DNA of 13,854 nucleotides from Bdellovibrionaceae bacterium UBA2466 (GTDB lineage Bacteria > Bdellovibrionota > FAC87 > UBA2466): contig DDPO01000101.1 of assembly GCA_002342225.1 (NCBI GenBank), positions 1-13,854 of the forward strand. The letters are read 5' to 3'. Both the position numbers and the translations under genes were made by a program. Shown piece after piece: positions 1 to 6,687 of the stretch (position 1 is its first letter; the number at the start of each line of letters is the position of its first letter). The notes beneath the pieces are model-generated. The model made no database searches. It saw nothing but the letters and a program-made list of their open reading frames with translations, and was not told the DNA's origin.

Positions 1-246
1 GCCAACCCTGGCCAAGACAGTTTCATTCTTGCGATAGATTCAGACAAAAATAGTGGTACTTTCCGTTTGGTTGAAAATCCCAACGCTTATTACAAACCCA
101 ATTGTCAAATCAACTACACGCTTGATTCTTGGCAAATGAATGCTGAATTTAAATGTTATTCGATGACCAATCGCTCGGGTCAAACTCAAGAAGCTTCAGG
201 AAGCTGGTCCTGCAGGCTCCAATCGGAGGTTCAGTGGCAATGGTAA
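1..246 (+). CDS. C-terminal end of an exported Cys-containing protein (5' truncated by window)
   Basis: Frame 1 is open from the first base to a TAA at 244-246, giving 81 residues of a protein whose start lies outside the window. The visible part is rich in Asn, Ser, Gln and aromatics, looks like beta-strand sequence, and has three cysteines (visible residues 35, 52 and 71) but no membrane segment. This composition fits a periplasmic or secreted domain. The stretch CQINY (35-39) followed by CYS (52-54) resembles CQMNY and CYT in the C-terminal part of the next gene product, so the two may share a disulfide-bearing module. The stop overlaps the next start codon (ATGGTAA), which implies translational coupling and a shared operon. 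I do not recognise the family. That it is a real gene rests on the clean frame and the coupled junction. Confidence 0.6.
   Translation, partial: ANPGQDSFILAIDSDKNSGTFRLVENPNAYYKPNCQINYTLDSWQMNAEFKCYSMTNRSGQTQEASGSWSCRLQSEVQWQW
225..229 (+). promoter_or_regulatory. Shine-Dalgarno site setting the start of the first S8 peptidase
   Basis: GGAGG lies 10 nt before the ATG at 240. It lies inside the coding end of the upstream gene and favours 240 over the in-frame TTG at 153. Starting at 240 also puts a clean signal peptide at the N-terminus. Confidence 0.75.
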
Positions 247-2015
247 ATAAAATCTTAAACTACCTTTCTCTGTCTCTTATTTTGTCAGGCCTAGGACTTT
301 CCACGTTTTCGTTGAAAGCCCGTGCTGCAACTGAGCTCGAACAAATTCAAGAAATCAGAAAGTTTTTTGGCTTAGACCAGTACTCTTACCAACCTAATCT
401 TAGCCAAATCAAAATTGCTGTTATTGATAATGGTTTCGAAGGCTATGACGCTGCTAAAAAACAGCTTCCAGATTCTACTGAGGTTGTAAGCGCTTATCCT
501 AAAGAGATGATCTCTAAGTATAATCTTGGCGACCCAGACTACGTTCAAGCACCCATTGCAACTGAACACGGTAAAACCATGGCTCAGATCATTTGGGGAA
601 TTACTGGCGCTAACCCCCAAGGACCTAAATTTTATCTTCTTAATGCCAACGGTATAACCAACTTCAGACGGGCTGTAAGGTATACCATTGAGCAAAAAGT
701 TGATCTTATCCTTTATAGCCAAAACCGAGAGTGCTGCGGAAACTTTGATGGTGGTGGATTTTTAAATGAAATTGTAAACCAAGCTACTAGGGCCGGAATT
801 ATCTGGATCAATGCAGCTGGTAACTATGGTGGACATGTTTTTAATGGCACTGTTCAATCGATTGGTGGAGACCAATGGGTTCACTTCCAAAATGCCAAAG
901 AGCTAAGACTCAAAAGCAGACTCGACGAAAATAAAGCCCAAGTGATTCTAACTTGGTCAGCTAATGCTGCAGAAGAGGACTCAGGCACAAGTGAAGATCT
1001 TGATCTTTTCATTTACGATGAAAACAACAATCAAGTAGCCAAAAGCGAGTTAAAGCAGGTTCTTAAAAAAGATTCTCTAGCTGAAGGGGAAACCTTTCTA
1101 GCGAGGGAAAGAATCAGTTTTGAGTTTTCTAAAAATAAAAACGGCTATTACAGAATCTTTGTAAGAGCCAAAAATAGAAACTTTAACAGCAGAAACAACG
1201 TAAGAGTTGTTGTGATTCCGGAAAGACCGCCCGTTCAAGACAACGAAACTCAAAAAATGGTGGATGCTATTGAGTTTTTAGATGCGGTTAAAGGCAGAGA
1301 AATCATGGTCCCTGCCGACAATCCCAATGTCATCACAGTTGGGGATGTCAGTGGCTTTTCAGCGATAGGGCCCACTCTGGATGGTCGAATCAAACCGGAA
1401 GTTATCCTTGAAAATTCGGTTGCAAGCTTCTCAAACGGACAATCCTCTTCAGGAACATCCAATGCAGCAGCTTACTTCACGGGAATTGTTGCAGTATTAA
1501 AATCTTATGCTCCTCATCTAACTCGAGAGCAGATTATTAACTTCCCTAAGAAACGCCCATCTTCACTCGGAGCTAGAATTCGAAGAACCCAATTCTCTGA
1601 AGTGGTCTCTCAACATGGGATGATTTTTAATTCTGTCGAGGAAATGCTCGATGAAAGCCCCATTCTTGCTGGGCAGTATGCGGATGGCCGCTATGTCATT
1701 GGAGTCAGAAAAGATCCTAGACAATTTCTACAGGGCTTGTGTCAAATGAACTACAATCGAGAGCAACAACTTGAGTTTTATCTCACTTGGACTAGCGGAA
1801 CAGACCGTTATGGAAGACCCACAGGAACTACGTTGCAGTGCTACACACGTCGAGTTCCAACTCAAGAGAACGATCAATCTCCCTACCCTTGGGAGCAGTA
1901 CGGTGGACAGAGACCTGCTTTTGTTGAAATAAGGCAAGTATTTCTCTCAAGTGGAAACTTTCCAAGCCAAGGGGTATGGCAGACTCCATCGCCTGAGAAC
2001 TTAAGAAGATACTAA
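240..2015 (+). CDS. Secreted S8 family (subtilisin-like) serine peptidase with inserted beta-sandwich domain
   Basis: A 591-residue exported serine endopeptidase is predicted. Residues 1-29 form a Sec signal peptide with likely cleavage near ARA-A. There is no recognisable prodomain: the catalytic domain begins almost at once. The triad is visible as Asp63 (AVIDNG), His110 (TEHGKTM) and Ser407 (SSGTSNAAA), with the oxyanion Asn195 in NAAGN. Between Asn195 and Ser407 lies an insert (about 205-330) with strands such as DLDLFIYD and YYRIFVRA, resembling a PPC/jelly-roll beta-sandwich. The usual substrate-binding Ser-x-Gly strand is replaced by YSQNRECCG (Cys165/166), so specificity may be unusual. 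The C-terminal 110 residues hold Cys501 and Cys534 and may form a separate module. The start at 240 has a good ribosome site and overlaps the upstream stop. S8 assignment is firm; substrate is unknown. Confidence 0.9.
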   Translation: MVNKILNYLSLSLILSGLGLSTFSLKARAATELEQIQEIRKFFGLDQYSYQPNLSQIKIAVIDNGFEGYDAAKKQLPDSTEVVSAYPKEMISKYNLGDPDYVQAPIATEHGKTMAQIIWGITGANPQGPKFYLLNANGITNFRRAVRYTIEQKVDLILYSQNRECCGNFDGGGFLNEIVNQATRAGIIWINAAGNYGGHVFNGTVQSIGGDQWVHFQNAKELRLKSRLDENKAQVILTWSANAAEEDSGTSEDLDLFIYDENNNQVAKSELKQVLKKDSLAEGETFLARERISFEFSKNKNGYYRIFVRAKNRNFNSRNNVRVVVIPERPPVQDNETQKMVDAIEFLDAVKGREIMVPADNPNVITVGDVSGFSAIGPTLDGRIKPEVILENSVASFSNGQSSSGTSNAAAYFTGIVAVLKSYAPHLTREQIINFPKKRPSSLGARIRRTQFSEVVSQHGMIFNSVEEMLDESPILAGQYADGRYVIGVRKDPRQFLQGLCQMNYNREQQLEFYLTWTSGTDRYGRPTGTTLQCYTRRVPTQENDQSPYPWEQYGGQRPAFVEIRQVFLSSGNFPSQGVWQTPSPENLRRY

Positions 2016-2050
2016 TTTCGAAATTCTACGCAGCATCAGGACTATTTCTG

Positions 2051-2081
2051 AAAAGAGTGTTAAAATTTTAACTCTCTTTTT
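2051..2081 (+). terminator. AT-rich terminator-like hairpin after the first S8 gene
   Basis: AAAAGAGTGTTAAAA pairs with TTTTAACTCTCTTTT apart from one T-T mismatch, and the 3' arm runs into a T5 tract. The stem is long but AT-rich, and it ends only 9 nt before the next start codon. It could equally be part of the promoter region of that gene. Confidence 0.5.
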
Positions 2082-2086
2082 ATAAA
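2081..2086 (+). promoter_or_regulatory. Possible -10 hexamer (TATAAA) for the prodomain/peptidase pair
   Basis: TATAAA ends 4 nt before the ATG at 2091, with no clear -35 match upstream. If used, transcription would start at about the tandem ATG codons (2091/2094), giving a leaderless mRNA. This agrees with the lack of any Shine-Dalgarno sequence here. It is a weak call because the area is AT-rich. Confidence 0.25.
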
Positions 2087-2090
2087 AATC

Positions 2091-2492
2091 ATGATGCCTT
2101 TTCATTCAAAATTTCTGATTCCGTTTTTGTTTGCGCTGAACCTGTCTGGTTGGGGTATCGACCAAGCAGATCCAGATGTTTTTACATTCTCAAACCGAAC
2201 TTACAAATTAAGAAGAGATCTTAAAAATCTCAAAGCTCAAAATGTTCAAAATCGCCTTCTGGGATCAATAACTGGCACACTCGTGGTTACTTTAAAAAGC
2301 GCTGAAGACTTTCAGTCATTTTTAAAAACATCGGGTTTTCGAATTACTAGTTCAGCTCCACAGATCAACACTCTCTTTATCCAAGTAAAAAATAGACGTG
2401 AGCCTCTTTCCGAATTGCGAGAAATTCAAAATGACTCGAGAGTTAAATCGGCAGAGCTTGAAGTGATTGAACAGCGACTAAAAATTAAATGA
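2091..2492 (+). CDS. Small exported protein resembling a free-standing subtilase prodomain (I9-like)
   Basis: A 133-residue protein. The first 20-26 residues are hydrophobic after a short Lys/His-containing start and look like a Sec signal peptide. Residues 55-133 have a beta-alpha-beta-beta-alpha-beta pattern: GTLVVTLK, a helix SAEDFQSFLKTSGF, strand NTLFIQVK, helix EPLSELREIQN, then RVKSAELEV. That last piece resembles the 'V-x-x-A-E' ending of S8 prodomains (ferredoxin-like propeptide/inhibitor I9 fold). The next gene, coupled by an ATGA overlap, encodes an S8 catalytic domain that lacks a prodomain. I infer a folding chaperone and/or inhibitor supplied in trans to that enzyme. There are no cysteines, catalytic motifs or membrane segments after the signal. 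Tandem ATG codons (2091, 2094) leave the start uncertain by one residue, and no Shine-Dalgarno is visible. Function rests on fold pattern and context only. Confidence 0.7.
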   Translation: MMPFHSKFLIPFLFALNLSGWGIDQADPDVFTFSNRTYKLRRDLKNLKAQNVQNRLLGSITGTLVVTLKSAEDFQSFLKTSGFRITSSAPQINTLFIQVKNRREPLSELREIQNDSRVKSAELEVIEQRLKIK

Positions 2493-4294
2493 AATTTATA
2501 ATTAATAAAGCTCAAAGCTATGTTTTTGTCATTTTTTTCATCTCTATTCTTTCTGCATGTGCCAAGAACAATGGCAATTCATCATCTTCCGATTTAGATG
2601 ACCCCTTGTTTTCAGAAGCTTGGCATTTAGTTAACACCGGCCAAACTGCTTTCTCAAGTGGCGGCGGCACTGCTGGCTATGATTTGAACTTAAGCACAAC
2701 CATCGCCGAGGGCTATAAAGGCTCTGGAATTAAAATTGTGGTTTCAGACAACGGAACTCAAATAGCCCATGAAGATTTAGAGGCGCAAATCATTGCAGGT
2801 GCTTCAAAAAACTATATTTCAGAAAGTTCACCTTGGATTGGAGATCCTACACCCAGCGCTGCAGCTGTGTCGGCCACGCCTAGTTTAGCTCACGGTACAG
2901 CAGTTGCGGGTATCATTGGAGCCACAGGTTGGAATGGAAAAGGAAGTCGAGGAGTTGCTCCTGAAGCTTCTTTGGCAGGATTTAGGTTTGTAGGAGTCGA
3001 TGAAAGCTCTGACTCGTTTACTACTATACTGGTCGACCAAGCGAATGGAGACTTTGATATTTTTAACTACAGCTACGGATATCCTAGCTGCGCATTTCAG
3101 CCCATTAATACTTCACTGCGCACTCAGCTCCAGTGGGGAACTAGTAACTTAAGGGGTGGAAAAGGGGCTATTTATGTGAAAGCTGCCGGAAATGAATACG
3201 TAAGTTCTGTGCAAGATTGCACAGGAGACGCTGCCGATTCAAGTACGCCCTATGCGGGTAACTCAGCACTAGATGACATCAATTCCCAATATCAAGTTAT
3301 TGTAGCCGCAGCTCTTACGGCCACAGGGGTTTCAGCTAACTACTCCTCGGCAGGAGCCAACATTTGGGTGAGTGCTCCAGGAGGAGAATTTGGCACCGAC
3401 TCTCCTGCCATTGTTTCAACCGACTACACGAGCTGCTCTCATGGTTTTTCTAGAAGCAGTAATGGTTCGAATTCCTTCGAGTCAGGTAGCAACTCTCTTA
3501 ACTCGAATTGTAACTACACAAGTACAATGAACGGTACATCTTCAGCGGCTCCTAATGTTTCCGGTGCTGTGGCTTTATTGCTTTCAGCTCAACCCGAACT
3601 CACTTGGCGAGATATCAAATATATTCTCGCTAAAACCGCTAATCGAGTTTATCCCGCCTCAGGAAATACGATTCACCCGATATCGGGTGAGAACTTACCA
3701 GGTCATGTCTACCAACAAGGCTGGGTCAAAAATGCCGCCGATATCTACTTTCATAATTGGTATGGCTTTGGAGCTGTTGATGTCGATGCAGCAGTCACTA
3801 TGGCAAAAACCTATACTTCAGCTTTAGGAACTTTGGAAAGCCCTGAAGTGGATAGCGGTACTATTTCTGTTGCGATTCCCGACCACAGCAAAAATGGCGT
3901 GACATCAACATTAAATGCCACTGACTCTCTAAAAATAGAATCTGTCGAAATCTATTTCTCAGTCACCCATCCGAAAGTGAGTGACCTCGGCGTAGAACTA
4001 ACCTCTCCCTCCGGAACTAAAAGCATTCTTATGAACATCAATAGTCAAATCATTGATGTGAATCTCACAAATGCACATTTGATTACGAATGCTTTTTTAG
4101 ATGAAGTTTCTAATGGCACTTGGACTCTAAAAATAATTGATGGCAAAGCTTCAAACAGTGGCACCCTCACTCACTGGAAAATGATTATCAACGGGCATGC
4201 CGTTCGTTTCACCCAAAAAAAAGGCACCCCCTTTGAGAAGGCGCCTCTTTTCACTTTGTTTGATGCTTTAAAGTTTTACTTTACCGCTTCGTAA
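2489..4294 (+). CDS. S8 family lipoprotein peptidase with kexin-type P domain
   Basis: A 601-residue serine peptidase. The N-terminus is a lipoprotein signal: a hydrophobic run ending in LSAC with lipidated Cys24, followed by a Ser/Asn linker. The mature protein enters the catalytic domain directly (DDPLFSEAWHLVNTGQ, 37-52), the sequence that in kexin-like enzymes follows the removed prodomain. Catalytic residues are Asp87 (VVSDNGT), His135 (LAHGTAVAG), Asn235 (AAGNE) and Ser351 (NGTSSAAP). Residues about 452-570 form a P/Homo B beta-sandwich (DLGVELTSPSG, NGTWTLKIIDG, GTLTHWKMIING), typical of S8B proteases. Codons from about residue 571 cross a bidirectional terminator, so the last 31 residues look like an extension. 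The stop overlaps the convergent gene by 19 nt. Its start overlaps the upstream stop (ATGA) without a Shine-Dalgarno, so it is probably translationally coupled to the prodomain-like gene. It is likely anchored in the envelope facing the periplasm or the surface. Confidence 0.92.
   Translation: MKFIINKAQSYVFVIFFISILSACAKNNGNSSSSDLDDPLFSEAWHLVNTGQTAFSSGGGTAGYDLNLSTTIAEGYKGSGIKIVVSDNGTQIAHEDLEAQIIAGASKNYISESSPWIGDPTPSAAAVSATPSLAHGTAVAGIIGATGWNGKGSRGVAPEASLAGFRFVGVDESSDSFTTILVDQANGDFDIFNYSYGYPSCAFQPINTSLRTQLQWGTSNLRGGKGAIYVKAAGNEYVSSVQDCTGDAADSSTPYAGNSALDDINSQYQVIVAAALTATGVSANYSSAGANIWVSAPGGEFGTDSPAIVSTDYTSCSHGFSRSSNGSNSFESGSNSLNSNCNYTSTMNGTSSAAPNVSGAVALLLSAQPELTWRDIKYILAKTANRVYPASGNTIHPISGENLPGHVYQQGWVKNAADIYFHNWYGFGAVDVDAAVTMAKTYTSALGTLESPEVDSGTISVAIPDHSKNGVTSTLNATDSLKIESVEIYFSVTHPKVSDLGVELTSPSGTKSILMNINSQIIDVNLTNAHLITNAFLDEVSNGTWTLKIIDGKASNSGTLTHWKMIINGHAVRFTQKKGTPFEKAPLFTLFDALKFYFTAS
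4215..4251. terminator. Bidirectional Rho-independent terminator inside convergent 3' ends
   Basis: A run of eight A (4215-4222) precedes an imperfect GC-rich hairpin (AGGC...CCTT-TGAG-AAGG...GCCT, 4222-4246), followed by TCTTTT. On the minus strand the hairpin is followed by eight T, a strong terminator for the convergent gene that ends at 4276. On the plus strand the T tract is shorter. The plus-strand reading frame continues through it to 4294. Confidence 0.75.
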
Positions 4295-5298
4295 ACTCCA
4301 GTTCCTGGAATTCGAACCGATTTTGGCTTAGAAACTGATCGACTTAACGTTTCTCTCCCCCACTGAGCTTTAGAAAGATCTGACAACTCACGATCGAGCC
4401 CCATGAAGTCTTGATTTTCAAGAACAGTCGACTGCCAAGCCCCTTTTAAAAGAGCGGTCACTCTGACTTTCCCTTTTTGCATGATCTCTCTATCTTTACG
4501 GTTTACGCCGTAAATAGAATTATCATGGCTTAGCTGTTCATCACTTTGAAAATCCCAAAACCCCATACCCTCCGGCATTGACCAATCACCAAGGCCAAAA
4601 TTTAAAGACGATATCAACCGAACATCACCGCTATCCGTTAATAAAGCTCCTAGGCTACTCATGAACTTATCTCCGACAGGACCCAGTCCAACAACGCAGG
4701 AGAGAAGATTTAATTTTAGGTCTTTAGCAAAAGCAGCTTTGGCTTGTGTGACTGTTCCTAAAATAAGTTTCCATTGATTTAGCCCTGTAGTGCAGGGAAC
4801 AACTCCCCCACTTTCAGAAAAATCCCGAATGCTCATCACATCTTTTTTAGAAATTGGAGTGTAATACTGGTCATAGTTGGCTTTATCAGAACCAGTCGCT
4901 GCTGCAGTCCACTGCCAACATTCAAAACTATTTTTGAAGTTTTCATTCATGGGAAACCACATAGCACCAGGAAGTCCATGAGCATTGAAATTAAGAACGC
5001 TGATCTTCTCTCCACGCTGTTGACTAATTTTTGCAACTTCTGTCAGAAGCTCCTCGAGTGTTGAAAAAAATACGGTGATAGAACGGTCAGCATTTTCGAC
5101 GACGAGTGGGGTTTTGCTGTCGGCATCTTGTGGTAAAATGTAAGGTGTCCAAGCATTGTTACTCGCGTAAGCATGAACGCTGTTATCGTATCGGTGAAAT
5201 TTTCCGATACCAATTTCCGCAGCATGAATCGTAAGCCCCGCTTGTGCCTGACTGACAGCGCCAAATAAGATAACTAGACTCATCAAGAAGTAACGCAT
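4276..5298 (-). CDS. Exported protein with clan CD cysteine peptidase-like His-Gly / Ser-Cys signature
   Basis: A 340-residue protein with a clear Sec signal peptide (cleavage after SQAQA, residue 20). Two motifs stand out. A hydrophobic strand runs into NAHG (ISVLNFNAHGLPG, His107-Gly108), and a second runs into SC (LKLNLLSCVVG, Cys201), followed by DKFMSSLGALL and a strand VRLISS. This order, hydrophobic block plus His-Gly and then hydrophobic block plus Ala/Ser/Gly-Cys, is the hallmark of clan CD peptidases (caspase, clostripain, gingipain, CHAT, C80) and of DUF4347-like domains. The 94-residue gap between the dyad is long because of an insert at about 112-165, which carries Cys127. The start has a good Shine-Dalgarno, AAAGGA, on the minus strand at 5304-5309. 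It is convergent with the lipoprotein subtilase and divergent from the efflux operon. Peptidase activity is inferred; it could be an inactive or non-proteolytic member. Confidence 0.75.
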   Translation of the reverse strand: MRYFLMSLVILFGAVSQAQAGLTIHAAEIGIGKFHRYDNSVHAYASNNAWTPYILPQDADSKTPLVVENADRSITVFFSTLEELLTEVAKISQQRGEKISVLNFNAHGLPGAMWFPMNENFKNSFECWQWTAAATGSDKANYDQYYTPISKKDVMSIRDFSESGGVVPCTTGLNQWKLILGTVTQAKAAFAKDLKLNLLSCVVGLGPVGDKFMSSLGALLTDSGDVRLISSLNFGLGDWSMPEGMGFWDFQSDEQLSHDNSIYGVNRKDREIMQKGKVRVTALLKGAWQSTVLENQDFMGLDRELSDLSKAQWGRETLSRSVSKPKSVRIPGTGVYEAVK

Positions 5299-5316
5299 GG
5301 TGTTCCTTTGGTTAAC

Positions 5317-5338
5317 GTTATTAATTTAAATAATTAAC
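5317..5338. repeat. Imperfect AT-rich palindrome between divergent genes
   Basis: GTTATTAATTTAAATAATTAAC reads the same on both strands at 18 of its 22 positions, centred on ATTTAAAT. It lies between the clan CD-like gene (minus) and the efflux operon (plus), where an operator could affect either. It may also be a chance product of AT richness. Confidence 0.3.
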
Positions 5339-5385
5339 TTAATTTGAAGCGTTCAGTTTATTCAGTGAAAGTTATGAAGACAAGG

Positions 5386-5391
5386 TATAAT
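5386..5391 (+). promoter_or_regulatory. -10 box TATAAT for the efflux operon
   Basis: A perfect TATAAT ends 18 nt before the ATG at 5410, with no convincing -35 hexamer upstream. Transcription would begin at about 5398. That is downstream of the possible starts at 5344 (TTG) and 5374 (ATG), which supports 5410 as the true start. Confidence 0.5.
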
Positions 5392-5409
5392 AGAAGAACA
5401 AGATGCTGC

Positions 5410-6687
5410 ATGAAGCCACATATATTCAAATTGTTTGAATTCACTATTCTCGCGACCCTTTGTGTCAACTCTTTTGGAGCTGGAAAGACAGTTCTCACTT
5501 GGGAAAATTGCCTAACTGAAATTAAGAGCAACAACCCAGAACTTTCCTCAACAGATGAGGTCGTCTACTCTGCGGAGGCCAGAAAACGGGCCAGTTTTAG
5601 TGGCTTTTTTCCGCAAGTCACTGCGAATGCCGGGCTGACACACAACAATTTTGGTGTTACATCGACCGGTCTTTCCTCAAGCCGTGATCAATACTCTTTA
5701 GGAGTTCAAGCCACGGAGAATCTATTTGCAGGTTTTAAAGATTACTATCGAGTCGCAAAAGCCGATAGAAATATCGGTCTTGCGAAAGCAAACCAAGATT
5801 TGATTCGAGCTAAATTAAGTAGCGATCTCAAAAGCACATTTACTATTCTGCTTTATAACCAAGAGCAATCTATCCTTGCAGCTTCAATCATGAAGAGGCG
5901 TCAAGAAAACATGAGAATGGTCAAACTTCGCTATGAAGGGGGAAGAGAAAATAAGGGCTCATTCCTATTTAGCAAAGCCTCTCTTGAACAAGCTGTGTTC
6001 GAAAATCAACAAGTGGAAAGAGCCATTCAAGTAGCGAGACTTAATTTAGCTCGAGTTCTTGGCCGAACTTCAGACCTCGATTTTGAAGTGAAAGGCAATC
6101 TCTCATGGACTGAGCCCACTGCTCAAAATTCACTTAAAGAACTTGTTCTAAGAACACCCGAACATCGCCAAGCAGAAGCCCAGTGGCAAGTTGCAGAAGC
6201 TGACTCTCTCATTGCTCGAGGCGACTTCTTCCCCGACATTTCTGTCTCAGGGTCTTATTCCAAAATTGGTTCCGATTTTCCCCCTAAAGAAGCGAGGTGG
6301 TCGGTCGGGGTTTCTCTAACATTCCCGTTTTTTCCAGGTGGGCAGAATATCTTCAACTATCAAAGCGCTTCTGCAGAGGCTCAACGAGCTGACTTCTTAA
6401 AAACCAATACGGATAATATGATTTTAGCAAAGCTCCAACAAGCCGAAGCCAATCTCATTGATGCGATTGGTTTACATAAAGTAACCAAAGATTTCTTAGA
6501 GGCCAGCGAGGCTCGAGCCATCATCTCAAGAGGGAAATACCAAACGGGACTCATGAGCTTTGAGGATTGGGATCTTATAGAATCAGACTTAATTAATCGC
6601 CAAAAAGCGGAACTCCAAGCTAGGAGAGATGTGATTTTGGCAGAAGCATCGTTTGAACAAGCGCAAGGAAAGAGTGTGTTCCCATGA
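5410..6687 (+). CDS. TolC-family outer membrane efflux channel protein
   Basis: A 425-residue outer membrane channel subunit. The start is the ATG at 5410, directly followed by a signal peptide (MKPHIFKLFEFTILATLCV, cleavage near SFGA). The protein shows the TolC duplication: half one has FFPQVTANAGL, YSLGVQATENLF and long Gln/Glu/Ala-rich helices; half two repeats this as FFPDISVSGSY and WSVGVSLTFPFFPGG before another helical pair. The short beta strands would form the outer membrane barrel and the helices the periplasmic tunnel. The Cys near the signal peptide lacks a proper lipobox, so it is probably not a lipoprotein. The stop overlaps the next start (ATGA), coupling it to the adaptor. 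Family assignment is secure; the exported substrate is unknown. Only a weak ribosome site is visible. Confidence 0.92.
   Translation: MKPHIFKLFEFTILATLCVNSFGAGKTVLTWENCLTEIKSNNPELSSTDEVVYSAEARKRASFSGFFPQVTANAGLTHNNFGVTSTGLSSSRDQYSLGVQATENLFAGFKDYYRVAKADRNIGLAKANQDLIRAKLSSDLKSTFTILLYNQEQSILAASIMKRRQENMRMVKLRYEGGRENKGSFLFSKASLEQAVFENQQVERAIQVARLNLARVLGRTSDLDFEVKGNLSWTEPTAQNSLKELVLRTPEHRQAEAQWQVAEADSLIARGDFFPDISVSGSYSKIGSDFPPKEARWSVGVSLTFPFFPGGQNIFNYQSASAEAQRADFLKTNTDNMILAKLQQAEANLIDAIGLHKVTKDFLEASEARAIISRGKYQTGLMSFEDWDLIESDLINRQKAELQARRDVILAEASFEQAQGKSVFP

Noticed and set aside
153..239. N-terminal extension of the first S8 protein from a TTG at 153
   Set aside because: It would place 29 extra residues before a clean signal peptide and overlap the upstream coding end by about 90 nt; the ATG at 240 has a GGAGG ribosome site.
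2091..4294. One subtilase gene broken by a frameshift between prodomain and catalytic domain
   Set aside because: The second frame has its own start and a complete lipoprotein signal peptide exactly at the junction, so two separate genes explain it better than a sequencing or natural frameshift.
5344..5409. Earlier TTG/ATG starts for the TolC-like protein
   Set aside because: They put a basic, Cys-rich stretch before the signal peptide and lie upstream of the TATAAT box that probably drives the gene.
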